A DNA stretch of 64,000 bases from Prauserella halophila. GTDB lineage: Bacteria; Actinomycetota; Actinomycetes; Mycobacteriales; Pseudonocardiaceae. The notes under the pieces were generated by a model. The model searched no databases. It was given only the letters and a program-made list of their open reading frames with translations, and was not told the DNA's origin. The translations under genes were made by a program, and so were the position numbers. The stretch covers positions 124,001-188,000 of the forward strand of contig NZ_JAMTCQ010000010.1 of assembly GCF_024171895.1 (NCBI RefSeq). The letters run 5' to 3'. This document shows positions 33,174-44,422 of this stretch, one piece after another. How positions within the stretch are numbered: position 1 is the first letter of the stretch; every line of letters begins with the position of its first letter.

Positions 33174-34475
33174 TCAATCGCCCAACCTCGCGGTGAGCTC
33201 GGCGCGGACCTGCCAGCCGCCGCCGGGTGCCGGCCCGGCGATGAGGGTGCCGTCGTGGACGTTCGTGCGTTCACGCATGCCGATGAGCCCGTTCCCGCCC
33301 GACGTCGAGGGCGCGCGGTCCGCGGTCCTCCTGGCTCGTGCACCCGACCCGCCTGCCAGTACGGGATTGGCCTTTCCGGCGCCGTCGTCGTCGACGTCGA
33401 CGTGCACCGACCCGGCGTGCTCGGCGTTGCGTCCCGCCCCGCGATCCCAGCGCACGCGTACCTGCGCGCGAGTGCCGATGCCCGCGTGCTTGAGGCTGTT
33501 GGTGAGCGCCTCCTGCACGATCCGGTACACGCCGAGCGACACGCCCGCGGGCAGCTCGTCGATGGCCTCGTCCAGGTCGAGCCGCACCGTCAGCCCCGCC
33601 GTTTCGATGCGGTCGGCCAGCTCGACGAGGTCGGCTGCCGTCGGCTGCGGGGTGCGCGCACCCTCACCACCGCCGCGGCTGCCTTCGTCGTCGTGGTCTC
33701 CGTCGCGGTCGTCGTCGCGCAGGATCGCCAGCAGCCTGCGCAGTTCGCTCAGCGCGCTGCGGCCCGTGTCGGAGATGGTGCCGATGGCGCGTTCGGCCAG
33801 GTCGGGATCCTTGCGGACGGCGTAGGACGCGCCGTCGGCGTGCACCACGATCACGCTGACCGCGTGCGCCACGACGTCGTGCAGCTCGCGGGCGATGCGT
33901 TCGCGCTCCTCGGCGACGGCGATGCGGGTGGCCTGGTGGCGTTCGTTCTCCAGCAGGTGCAGCCGCGCCTCGACCTCGGCCTGGTAGGCACGCCGAGCGC
34001 CGACGAACTCACCCAGCACCCAGCACAGTGCGAGGGACAGCACGACCGTCACCGTGTTGACGATCCAGTCGCCGGGGTACTGGAGGATCTGGTGGGTCAG
34101 GATCACGACCAGCGTCAACGCGGTGTAGAGCGCGGCCTGCCGGCGTCCGCTGTAGACGACCACCGTGTACAGGGCGATGCAGCTGACCACAGCGACGCCG
34201 AGCCCCACGTCGCCGAACCCGGACGCGACGTACGGGATCGTCCACACGAGTATCCAGTACGCCATGACCAGCGGGTACTTGCGCCGGAACGGGACAACGG
34301 CCAGCAGGCACACGGCCAGTGGCAGGCCCACGTACCACGGCGGCGTGGCCACGCCGGGCGCCGGAAAGGCCACGAACAGGCTGTATACCAGCGCGTCGAG
34401 TGCGAACAGCACGATGGCGATGAGGCTGTCGCCCACCATGGGGCGGGCCCTCATCCAGAGACTGATCCGGCGCAC
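33174..34475 (-). CDS. Sensor histidine kinase (HisKA_3)
   Basis: A 433-aa kinase. Five to six TM segments lie in the first 150 residues, then a coiled linker and the HisKA_3 box ERIARELHDVVAHAVSVIVVHADGA with the phospho-acceptor His. The ATPase domain has RIVQEALTNSLKHAG, DDDGAGKAN and NGLIGMRERTNVHDG. An acidic Asp/Gly/Arg-rich insert (DDDRDGDHDDEGSRGGG) follows the dimerisation domain. The frame is open to 34703 through a repeat array, so GTG at 34475 is chosen; ATG at 34454 is an alternative. No target operon is obvious. Confidence 0.86.
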   Translation of the reverse strand: MRRISLWMRARPMVGDSLIAIVLFALDALVYSLFVAFPAPGVATPPWYVGLPLAVCLLAVVPFRRKYPLVMAYWILVWTIPYVASGFGDVGLGVAVVSCIALYTVVVYSGRRQAALYTALTLVVILTHQILQYPGDWIVNTVTVVLSLALCWVLGEFVGARRAYQAEVEARLHLLENERHQATRIAVAEERERIARELHDVVAHAVSVIVVHADGASYAVRKDPDLAERAIGTISDTGRSALSELRRLLAILRDDDRDGDHDDEGSRGGGEGARTPQPTAADLVELADRIETAGLTVRLDLDEAIDELPAGVSLGVYRIVQEALTNSLKHAGIGTRAQVRVRWDRGAGRNAEHAGSVHVDVDDDGAGKANPVLAGGSGARARRTADRAPSTSGGNGLIGMRERTNVHDGTLIAGPAPGGGWQVRAELTARLGD

Positions 34476-34540
34476 CGGCTCACGGTAGGCGGTCGAGGGC
34501 CGGCTGCGCGTCGCCCTGAGGTCGCACGCCGGGTCGTCGC

Positions 34541-34615
34541 GTGGGATGACCCAGCGTGGGATGACTCGGCGTGGGATGACTCGGTGTTGGCTGACCCGGT
34601 GTTGGCTGACCCGGT
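34541..34615. repeat. 15-bp tandem repeat, five units, upstream of kinase and dynamin genes
   Basis: Units GTGGGATGACCCAGC, GTGGGATGACTCGGC, GTGGGATGACTCGGT, then GTTGGCTGACCCGGT twice. The array lies in the 245-base divergent gap between the kinase and the dynamin-like operon, so it occupies the promoter region of both. It could hold repeated binding sites or be a neutral minisatellite. Confidence 0.9.
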
Positions 34616-34720
34616 GTCGCAGCTCCGGTGGGGCCGCGCGTCCGAGGTGGTCGGGGTGGGATTCGGGTGGGAGGATATGCCCGCAAGTAGCGGCGGCAGG
34701 CACGGTCAGCAGGGGGTTCG

Positions 34721-36601
34721 ATGACGGCGGCAGGTGGAGGCAGACCGGCCGGCCCGCTGTCGGAGTCGGTGGCGGATCTGTGCAACCGGCTGCGTGGTCA
34801 GGTCTCCCAGCGCACGGCGGCGGGTTTGGCCGAGGTGCTGCGCAGACTGGAGGCGCCGCTGCAGGTCGCGGTGGCGGGGCGGATCAAATCGGGCAAGTCG
34901 ACGCTGGTCAACGCGCTGATCGGACGTCGCGTGGCGCCCACCGACGTCGGCGAGTGCACGCGGCTCGTCACCCGGTTCCAGTACGGCACGGTCGACCGCA
35001 TCGAGGTCGTGTTCACCGACGGTTCGAAGCAGGTGCAACCGTTTGCGCCCGACGGCGGGATCCCGGCCGAACTGGGCGTCGACATCGAGAGCGTGTCGCA
35101 CATCGAGGCGTATCTGACGAACGCGGTGCTGCGCGACATGACGGTGATCGACACGCCGGGCCTGGGGTCGCTCGACACCTCGTCGGTGGCGCGGACACAG
35201 CAGGCACTCGGTGCGGCGCGGCTGAGCGGTTCGCTCTCCGACGGGGACGAACCGGCAGCAGCCGGGTCAGCCGGGATCTCCCCGGGCGCCGGGCCCTCCC
35301 CCGGCGCCGACGGCGCAGGCGGTTCCGGGGACACCGCCGGTTCCGACGCCGATGCGCTCGACGAGACGTCCCGCAGCGCGCTGGTCGGCGCCGAGGCGGT
35401 GCTGTACGTCGTCACGCAGGGCATCCGGGCCGACGATCAGCAGGCGCTCGCCGCGTTCACGGCCGCGACGGCGAGCCGCGAGGCAGGCCCGGTCAATGCC
35501 ATCGCGGTGCTGAACAAGGCCGACACGATCCCGCCCGAGTCGGTGGAAGGGGCCGACGGAGACGTGTGGCGGGCCGCGACGACGCTCGCCGAGAAGCAGG
35601 CGAGCCTGTTGCGGCCGCGGGTGGCCGACGTGCTGCCGGTGATCGGGCTGCTCGCCGAGTCGACGGAGACGGGCGCGTTCACCGACACCGAGGCCGACGC
35701 GCTGCGCACGCTCGCCGGTCTCGACGACGGCGACCTGGAGGTCATGCTCGTCTCGGCCGACATCTTCACCACGTGGGAGTGCGACGTGCCCGCGGGCGTG
35801 CGGGTGCGCCTGCTGGAGAAGCTGGACCTGTTCGGCATCCGCAGGGCGATCGACGTCATCCGCGCGGACGAGCAGGTGACGGTGGGTGCGCTGCACCGGC
35901 GGCTGCTCGACGTCTCCGGGCTGGACGCGGTGCACCGGCGGCTGTCGAGCGTGTTCGCAGCGCGTGCGGACGGCATCAAGGCCGCCGCCGCGCTCGCCTC
36001 CATCACCGCATTCGCCCACGATTCCGGCGACCAGGCCGAACGGCAGCGGGTGCACGATGCCATCGAGGTGCTCCTCGCCCGCCCCGAGGCGCATCAGCTG
36101 CGGCTGCTGGAGGCGTTGACGCTGGTCACGTCGGGTGCCGTCGACATGCCGCAGGATCTCACCGACGAGGTACTGCGCGTCGGCAGCAGCGCCGACATCG
36201 CCGCTCAGCTCGGGATGCCCGGCGCCCCGGCCGACGATCTGTCGGCGTTCGCGCTCGAGCGCGCCGGCTGGTGGCGCTCCTTCGCGTCGTTCGGGGCGAC
36301 GCCCGCGCAGGCGCGCGTGGCGCACGTGGTGCACCGGGCGTACTTCCTGCTGTGGCAGCGGCTCAAGACGCAGGTGAGCCAGGCCGCGGGCGGCGGTGCA
36401 GCCGGTTCCGGCGACGGTCAGGCCGCGGGTCCCAACGCGGGGAGACCTGTGGGACCCGCCGGGGCTCCCGGCAATGCTCGACCCGGCAACCCGCACCCCG
36501 ATGGCCCGCACCCCGGCAACCGCCGTCCCGACGTGCCGTCCGCACCGCAGCCCGGGGTGAACCCGGGTCCGGCACCCGGTCCGCAGCGGGCACGCCGGTG
36601 A
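34721..36601 (+). CDS. Dynamin-like GTPase (IniC-like)
   Basis: A 626-aa large GTPase. P-loop GRIKSGKST at residues 53-61, G3 DTPGLGSLD, G4 LNKAD. An insert rich in Gly/Ala/Ser/Pro (about residues 165-210) splits the GTPase domain between G3 and G4. The rest is helical with no clear TM segment, ending in a Pro/Gly/Asn-rich tail of about 70 residues. It resembles mycobacterial IniC, a bacterial dynamin of the isoniazid-induced operon linked to membrane remodelling. Stop overlaps the GrpE-like start (GTGA), and a second dynamin-like gene follows. Both dynamins probably act as a hetero-complex at the membrane. Confidence 0.88.
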   Translation: MTAAGGGRPAGPLSESVADLCNRLRGQVSQRTAAGLAEVLRRLEAPLQVAVAGRIKSGKSTLVNALIGRRVAPTDVGECTRLVTRFQYGTVDRIEVVFTDGSKQVQPFAPDGGIPAELGVDIESVSHIEAYLTNAVLRDMTVIDTPGLGSLDTSSVARTQQALGAARLSGSLSDGDEPAAAGSAGISPGAGPSPGADGAGGSGDTAGSDADALDETSRSALVGAEAVLYVVTQGIRADDQQALAAFTAATASREAGPVNAIAVLNKADTIPPESVEGADGDVWRAATTLAEKQASLLRPRVADVLPVIGLLAESTETGAFTDTEADALRTLAGLDDGDLEVMLVSADIFTTWECDVPAGVRVRLLEKLDLFGIRRAIDVIRADEQVTVGALHRRLLDVSGLDAVHRRLSSVFAARADGIKAAAALASITAFAHDSGDQAERQRVHDAIEVLLARPEAHQLRLLEALTLVTSGAVDMPQDLTDEVLRVGSSADIAAQLGMPGAPADDLSAFALERAGWWRSFASFGATPAQARVAHVVHRAYFLLWQRLKTQVSQAAGGGAAGSGDGQAAGPNAGRPVGPAGAPGNARPGNPHPDGPHPGNRRPDVPSAPQPGVNPGPAPGPQRARR

Positions 36602-36987
36602 GTTCGCCTCCCGACGGGGAGGGAACCGGTCCGGCGGACGGCGCGTCAGAACCCGATGTGGACCCAGTAGCTCTCGCCAGCGGCATCGAGCCGGAGCAGG
36701 CGTTGGCCGATCGCCAGGCGCTGATCCAGCTCTGCCTGTACGCCATGGATCGCGCGCACAGTGGCGGTGTCGCCGAGCGCATCGAGAAGGGGCTCGCCGC
36801 CATCGGAGTGCACGCGCTGCGGCCCGACGGTGCGCGGTTCGACCCGGCGCAGCACGAGGCGGGTGGCGCGGTGCGCACCGACGACGCGAACCTCGAAGGC
36901 ACGGTTGCCGAGACCGAGGTACCCGGCTTCGTCGACCACGATCGGTTGCTGCGCGCACCCGTCGTCACGGTGTACACGCGTCGCTGA
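36598..36987 (+). CDS. Short GrpE-like protein in the dynamin operon
   Basis: A 129-aa protein matching the C-terminal half of GrpE nucleotide-exchange factors. It has a helix QALIQLCLYAMDRAHSGGVAERIEKGLAAIGVHALRP followed by the beta domain RFDPAQHEAGGAV, DDANLEGTVAETEVPGFVDHDRLLRAPVVTVY. This parallels FDPxxHEA and GYxxxxRxLRPAxVxV of GrpE. The long N-terminal coiled coil is missing. GTG start overlaps the upstream dynamin stop. Canonical GrpE works with DnaK, and no Hsp70 gene is in the window. So it either serves a distant Hsp70-like partner or has become an adaptor for the flanking GTPases (inference). Confidence 0.78.
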   Translation: MSSPPDGEGTGPADGASEPDVDPVALASGIEPEQALADRQALIQLCLYAMDRAHSGGVAERIEKGLAAIGVHALRPDGARFDPAQHEAGGAVRTDDANLEGTVAETEVPGFVDHDRLLRAPVVTVYTRR

Positions 36988-37020
36988 GCCCGCAGGCGGG
37001 TCCCCGATAGGCTGCGCATT

Positions 37021-38886
37021 GTGACGGCATCCACACGTTCGCTCGGCAAGGCGGGTCTGCCCGCGCAGGTCAAGCAGGTGCGGGAGTCGCTGCTCACGTT
37101 GCTGCGCGGCGAGGCGGCGGAGTCGGCCGACTGGGTGGAGCGGCAGCGGAAGTCGGCGGCGGCCAAGCCGACCGTCGTCGTGGTCGGTGAGACCAACCGC
37201 GGCAAGAGCTCCCTGGTCAACGCCGTGTTGGCGGCGCCGGGGCTCTCGCCCGTGGACGCCGAGGTCGCGACGTCGACGTATCTGGTCTTCGATCACGCCG
37301 ACGAGTGGTCGGCCGAGGCGTGCTATCCGGGGCAGCTCGCGCCGGTGGGGTTCCCGCTGGCCGAACTGCCCGCGTGGTCATCGGTGTCGCACGAACTGCC
37401 GGCCGGGCAGATTCCGCCGCGGTATGTGCAGGTCGACGGTCCGGTTCCGCTGTTGGAGCGCATCACCGTGGTCGACACCCCCGGCGTCGGCGGGCTGGAC
37501 GCGGGGCACGCCGACCTCGCCATGGAAGCGGCAGCCAACGCGACGGCGCTGCTGTTCGTCGTCGACGCGTCCGCGCCGTTCACGTCGAGCGAGCTGCAGT
37601 TCCTCGCCGAGATGAGCGATCGCGTCGAGACCGTGTTGTTCGCGCTCGCCAAGACCGACCAGTTCCGCGGCTGGCGGGAGATCCTCGAGGCCGACCGCAG
37701 GCTGCTGGCCGAGCACGCGCCCCGGTTCACCGATGCGCCGTTCCACCCGGTGTCGGCGCGCATGTTCGAGATGGCGGGGAAGGCCCCGAGCGAGCAGGCC
37801 GCGGTGACGCTGCGGGAGAAGTCGGGCGTGGCCGAGCTGCAGGGCGCGCTGCAGGAGGCGCTCGTCGGGCGGGCCGCGATGCTGGCCGAGGCGAACACGA
37901 TGCGTGCACTGGCCACGGCGCTGTCGGAACGGCAGGCGAGGGCGGTCGCCGATCAGCGTGCGCTGACCTCCGGCGAGGACGAGGCGGCCGCGCTGCGGGC
38001 GCGCAGGGACGAGCTGAACGCCGCCCGCCGCTCGTCGACCCGCGGGTGGCAGCTCAAGCTGCGCGGCGAGATCCAGCGGGCCCGCAGCGACCTGACGCAC
38101 GAGTCGGCCCGGCGCATGCGGGATGCCCAGGCCCGGTTCCGGCAGGAGATCGACGGGGCGCGACGGCAGGATCTGAAGGACCTTCCCGCGCAGGTCGACG
38201 CCGTGCTGCAGGCGTCGTCGCAACAGCTCTCGGGGCTGCTGGCGCAGCGGCTCAACCAGGTCGCCGACGCGACCCTGGCCGAGCTGTTCTCCGAGGAGGA
38301 GCTGGCCGTCATCCGCTCGCAGTTCCTGCGCGGGGTGACGCCGCCGGTGGAGCTGCGGCCGCCGGACAAGCGCCCGTCGTCGGCCGAGGACAAGCTCCTG
38401 GTGTTCATGGGCCTGACCAGCGGTGCGGGTGCCGCGAAGCTCGCAGCCGCGCCGCTGGCCGGGTTCGCACTGTTCAACCCGGTCGTGTTGCCCGCGACGG
38501 TCGTCGTCGGTCTCGGCGCGGGCTGGTGGGTCGGCCGGACGCGCAGGCACTCCGCGGACAAACAGCACTCGAAGCAATGGCTGATCGAGTCGATCGCCGA
38601 CGCCCGCTCCACGCTGGACCAGCTCGTGTCCGAACAGCTCATCGAGGCCGAGCAGCAGCTGTCGCTGGCGCTCGACGAGGCGGTCAGCAGGCGGATCGAG
38701 TCGATCGAGGCCGAGCTCAAAGAGGTCGACAAGAACATCAAGATGGATGCCCAGGAGCGCAAGCAGAAGCTCGCGGTGGCGACGAAGCGGGTCAAGGACC
38801 TGGCCGACGGCCGGGAACGTGCCGAAACGCTGCTCGGACGGATCCGGGCGCTGCGGGATCGGCCCCGGGCGGGCGAGCAGGGGTGA
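37021..38886 (+). CDS. Dynamin-like GTPase (IniA-like) with membrane hairpin
   Basis: A 621-aa GTPase. P-loop GETNRGKSS at residues 56-64, G3 DTPGVGGLD, G4 AKTDQ. Long coiled regions rich in Arg, Glu and Gln flank a hydrophobic hairpin near residues 464-505 (TSGAGAAKLAAAPLAGFALF, then LPATVVVGLGAGWWVG), the expected membrane paddle. The C-terminus is coiled coil. Starts at GTG 37021, 33 bases after the GrpE-like gene. With the first GTPase it forms the paired arrangement known for IniA/IniC-type bacterial dynamins. Likely role: membrane curvature, repair or cell-envelope stress response. Confidence 0.88.
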   Translation: MTASTRSLGKAGLPAQVKQVRESLLTLLRGEAAESADWVERQRKSAAAKPTVVVVGETNRGKSSLVNAVLAAPGLSPVDAEVATSTYLVFDHADEWSAEACYPGQLAPVGFPLAELPAWSSVSHELPAGQIPPRYVQVDGPVPLLERITVVDTPGVGGLDAGHADLAMEAAANATALLFVVDASAPFTSSELQFLAEMSDRVETVLFALAKTDQFRGWREILEADRRLLAEHAPRFTDAPFHPVSARMFEMAGKAPSEQAAVTLREKSGVAELQGALQEALVGRAAMLAEANTMRALATALSERQARAVADQRALTSGEDEAAALRARRDELNAARRSSTRGWQLKLRGEIQRARSDLTHESARRMRDAQARFRQEIDGARRQDLKDLPAQVDAVLQASSQQLSGLLAQRLNQVADATLAELFSEEELAVIRSQFLRGVTPPVELRPPDKRPSSAEDKLLVFMGLTSGAGAAKLAAAPLAGFALFNPVVLPATVVVGLGAGWWVGRTRRHSADKQHSKQWLIESIADARSTLDQLVSEQLIEAEQQLSLALDEAVSRRIESIEAELKEVDKNIKMDAQERKQKLAVATKRVKDLADGRERAETLLGRIRALRDRPRAGEQG

Positions 38887-39066
38887 CGGTCCCATCCGCT
38901 CGGGCGGTGTCGCCTGGTGCAGGGAACCGAACCGGCATAACGTGAGTCCCAATGACACGACCCGCAACGGCGGGTGCACCGGGGAGGCCGGTGGTCGTCG
39001 CGGAGTCCGCGGCGCGGCCGGTAGGTGCCGAAAGGATCAGCAGCCCTGAGCTAGGGGGAGTTTGAA

Positions 39067-39771
39067 GTGTGGGTCGACGACGGCAGCGCTGACGCCACGA
39101 CCACCGCCGAAGACATGACGGTGACGGTCGACAGTGAGGAGTACACGGCCGAGCTCAACCAGGACGTCGACGGCGACGGCGTGTACGACGCCGCCCTGAT
39201 CGAGCACGAGGACGGCACCGCGCAGCTGTTCGTCGACACCGACGGTGACGGTGATGCCGACGCGTACGCCGAAGCCGATTCCGACCGCAACGTGGTCGTG
39301 GAAGCGGAGTACGACGAGGCCAGTGGCCAGTGGGTCGAGATGGGCGGCGGGTCCGCCGACGACGCCCCGGAGACCGACGCCGGCGCCGGCGGCATGATCA
39401 CCGCCGACCTGGGCGACGGGGACGTCGAGGTCGGCCCGGCGACGATCGACACCAACGAGGACGGCACGAACGACACCGCCATCGTCGAGACCGAGGACGG
39501 CGACACGATCGCCTTCACCGATGCCGACGGCGACGGCGAGGCCGACATCGCCGTGGTCATCGACGAGCATGGCAACGAGGTCGTGCTCGAGAGCGACGGC
39601 GACGGCGAGTGGACCGAGACCGACGAGACCGGCGGCTACGGCGGTTCCTCGGGTGCCGCACGGGTGCCGGAGACCGCCGACCCGTGGGGCGAGGGCGCCG
39701 CGGCCGGTGCCGGCGTCGAAGGCGTGGCGAAGATCGATCCGGCCACCGGTCAGTGGATCAGCCAGAACTGA
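39067..39771 (+). CDS. DUF6802 family acidic protein with EF-hand-like repeats
   Basis: A 234-aa highly acidic protein. Two homologous halves each contain Asp-rich loops: DVDGDGVYDAAL, VDTDGDGDADAYAEADSD, then DTNEDGTNDTAIVETEDGD and TDADGDGEADIAVV. These resemble dockerin or EF-hand calcium loops (DxDxDG). No signal peptide or TM segment is visible. The C-terminus VDPATG-like KIDPATGQWISQN is family-typical. GTG start has GGGGGAG six bases upstream. Stands alone between the dynamin operon and pckG with its own terminator. Calcium binding is plausible but untested; function unknown. Confidence 0.8.
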   Translation: MWVDDGSADATTTAEDMTVTVDSEEYTAELNQDVDGDGVYDAALIEHEDGTAQLFVDTDGDGDADAYAEADSDRNVVVEAEYDEASGQWVEMGGGSADDAPETDAGAGGMITADLGDGDVEVGPATIDTNEDGTNDTAIVETEDGDTIAFTDADGDGEADIAVVIDEHGNEVVLESDGDGEWTETDETGGYGGSSGAARVPETADPWGEGAAAGAGVEGVAKIDPATGQWISQN

Positions 39772-39795
39772 CCGCACGCGAATTGCGAGGGTTTT

Positions 39796-39827
39796 GCGGC
39801 CCGGTTCCCCAGTGGGAGCCGGGCCGC
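39796..39827. terminator. Terminator hairpin after the DUF6802 gene
   Basis: 14-bp stem with one mismatch (GCGGCCCGGTTCCC and complement) with a 4-base loop, 25 bases after the stop. The following 290 bases up to pckG hold its leader and no other recognisable gene. Confidence 0.75.
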
Positions 39828-40119
39828 ACCCGTTCGCGGGCATTTCCGTGGCGATCTCGCCGTTCCCACCTGGCGAAAGTCTTCCTCCGACTGGGCCGAT
39901 CGGCTGTAACTGAATCGATTCCCTGATCGTTCTTGTGAGAGAACCGACAGCGCTGACCTGCCTGAAGCCGCGATACGGCCGTTAGTCTCTGGGAATCCCC
40001 AAGAAACGCACGCACCGCTTGGCCGCGGTGGGTGAAGCCATTTCGGTCGCCGGCAACGGAGCCCGCACCAGGACGCTGCAGTTCGGTGTGGGCTCTTGTC
40101 GTCGAAGACAGGAGAAGAG

Positions 40120-41949
<1,830 letters not shown>

Positions 41950-41990
41950 ACTTCGTAACAGGGCGTGACAACGTCCGTCTCACGCTCCAC

Positions 41991-42043
41991 GCCCCCAAGG
42001 GCACCTTCGGGGCACTCAGTGCCCCGAAGGTGCCCTTGGGGGC
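41991..42043. terminator. Bidirectional terminator, AAGGGCACCTT-type palindrome
   Basis: Perfect 25-base arms (41991-42015 and 42019-42043), effectively 26 bp around one base, between convergent pckG and the methyltransferase gene. Core GCCCCCAAGGGCACCTTCGG is shared with the elements at 27527, 54399 and 54483. Confidence 0.88.
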
Positions 42044-42046
42044 AAA

Positions 42047-42805
<759 letters not shown>

Positions 42806-42925
42806 TCACGGAACGTACGGCCGGGAATCGCAGGCGGGCGAACGGATTTTCGCGCACTGCGGAAGCGGAGTGGACCCCGCTCGAAACGACCGTGGCCCTG
42901 CGCGGATGTCGGTACCGTCGGGGTC

Positions 42926-43765
42926 ATGGATTTCCGATTCGGCGTGAACATGCTCGCTTCTGGGGAGCGGCCCCAGTGGCTGGACAAGTGCCGCAGGGCC
43001 GAGGACTTCGGCTTCGACGTGGTCGCGGTGGCCGACCACCTCGGCATGCCGTCGCCGTTCCCGTCGCTGGTCGCGGCGGCGGAGGCCACCGAGCGGGTGC
43101 AGCTCGGCACGTTCGTCGTCAACACCGCCTTCTACAACCCGACCCTGCTCGCCCGTGACGTCGACACGACCGATCTCCTCCTCGACGGCAGGCTCGAACT
43201 CGGTCTCGGCACCGGGTACGCCAGGGCGGAGTTCGACACCGCCGGGCTGCCGTTCCCCCGCCCCGGCGCACGTCTGGACCATCTCGAACAGTGCCTGACC
43301 GTGCTCCGCCAGCACTACGGCGATCGCAGCCTGCCGCCGATCGTTCTGGGCGGCCAGCGTGACCGGATGCTGCGCATCGCGGCGCGGGAGGCCGACGTCG
43401 TCGGGTTCACGGGCGCGCACTTCACCCGCGACGGTGACGGGGCGACGCTCGCCGGACCGTCCGAACTGGACGAGCGCGTGGCGTTCGCGGTCACCGAGGC
43501 CGGTGACCGCGATCCCGAGCTGAACCTGCTCATCCAGCACGTCGAGGTCACCGACGACCGCGCGGGAGCGCTCGAGCGCCTGCGGGAGTACGACACGACG
43601 AAGTCCGCCGACGAGCTGGGCGAGCTGCCCATGCTGCTCGTCGGCACCGCCGCGCAGATCGCCGACCGGTTGCGCGCACACCGGGAGCGGTTCGGCTTCA
43701 CCTACATCACGGTGATGGAGAAGGACATGGCCGCTTTCGCGCCCGTCGTCGAACAGCTGCGCTGA
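42926..43765 (+). CDS. LLM-class F420-dependent oxidoreductase (TIGR03621-like)
   Basis: A 279-aa luciferase-like monooxygenase fold protein. N-terminal FGVNMLASGERPQWLDKCRRAEDFGFDVVAVADHLGMPSPFPSL, followed by VQLGTFVVNTAFYNPTLLARDVDTTDLLLDGRLELGLGTGY, matches the actinobacterial F420-dependent family. These enzymes use coenzyme F420 rather than FMN. ATG at 42926 is chosen over the long upstream open frame, which overlaps the methyltransferase. Followed after 17 bases by the ABC ATPase gene. Confidence 0.88.
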   Translation: MDFRFGVNMLASGERPQWLDKCRRAEDFGFDVVAVADHLGMPSPFPSLVAAAEATERVQLGTFVVNTAFYNPTLLARDVDTTDLLLDGRLELGLGTGYARAEFDTAGLPFPRPGARLDHLEQCLTVLRQHYGDRSLPPIVLGGQRDRMLRIAAREADVVGFTGAHFTRDGDGATLAGPSELDERVAFAVTEAGDRDPELNLLIQHVEVTDDRAGALERLREYDTTKSADELGELPMLLVGTAAQIADRLRAHRERFGFTYITVMEKDMAAFAPVVEQLR

Positions 43766-43782
43766 GGGAAAGTGCCGGGCCG

Positions 43783-44406
43783 ATGGAGATCGTTGCGGAC
43801 GGCCTCGGCATGCGCGCGGGCGAGGTGTGGTTGCTGCGCGACGTCGACCTGCGAGTGAGCCCGGGCGAATGCCTGGTGCTCACCGGTCCCAACGGCAGCG
43901 GCAAGTCCACATTCCTCCGAGCCGTGTACGGCATGCAGGAACCCGCGGAGGGCATCGTCACGGTCGGAGGTGCCGCCCCGGACGAACGTGACCGGAACTT
44001 CCGCAGACGCCTGTCCGTGCTGCTGGACGACTCCGACTTCTTCGCCGAGTTCACGCCGGCACAGCACCTGGACCTGCTGGCGACGTCGTTCGGTGTCGAC
44101 CTCGACGTCGATACGCTGCTCGCCGGCGCCGAACTCGCCGACCGCGCCGATGTCACGGCCGGTTCGCTGTCGGCGGGCCAGCGGCGGCGGCTGCTCCTGC
44201 TCGGGGCCACGGCGAGGCCCTTCGACGTGCTCCTGCTCGACGAACCGGAGCGTGCGCTCGACGCCGCGGGAAAACGGTGGCTGACCGACGTCATCGCCCG
44301 TGCGACAGGAGACGGCGCGGTCGTCGTGCTCGCGACGCATCACCCGCCGTTGCTCGGCGCGGCCGATCACGTGCTCGAGCTCGGAGCGCTCGAACCGGTC
44401 CGGTAG
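43783..44406 (+). CDS. ABC transporter ATP-binding protein (CcmA-like size)
   Basis: A 207-aa compact ATPase. Walker A GPNGSGKST near residue 35, degenerate signature LSAGQRRRL, Walker B VLLLDEPERALD and H-loop THHPP. Together with the DUF6297 membrane protein 16 bases downstream it forms a probable two-component exporter. Possibly part of one transcript with the oxidoreductase upstream. Confidence 0.88.
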   Translation: MEIVADGLGMRAGEVWLLRDVDLRVSPGECLVLTGPNGSGKSTFLRAVYGMQEPAEGIVTVGGAAPDERDRNFRRRLSVLLDDSDFFAEFTPAQHLDLLATSFGVDLDVDTLLAGAELADRADVTAGSLSAGQRRRLLLLGATARPFDVLLLDEPERALDAAGKRWLTDVIARATGDGAVVVLATHHPPLLGAADHVLELGALEPVR

Positions 44407-44422
44407 CAGGGACGACCCGTAG

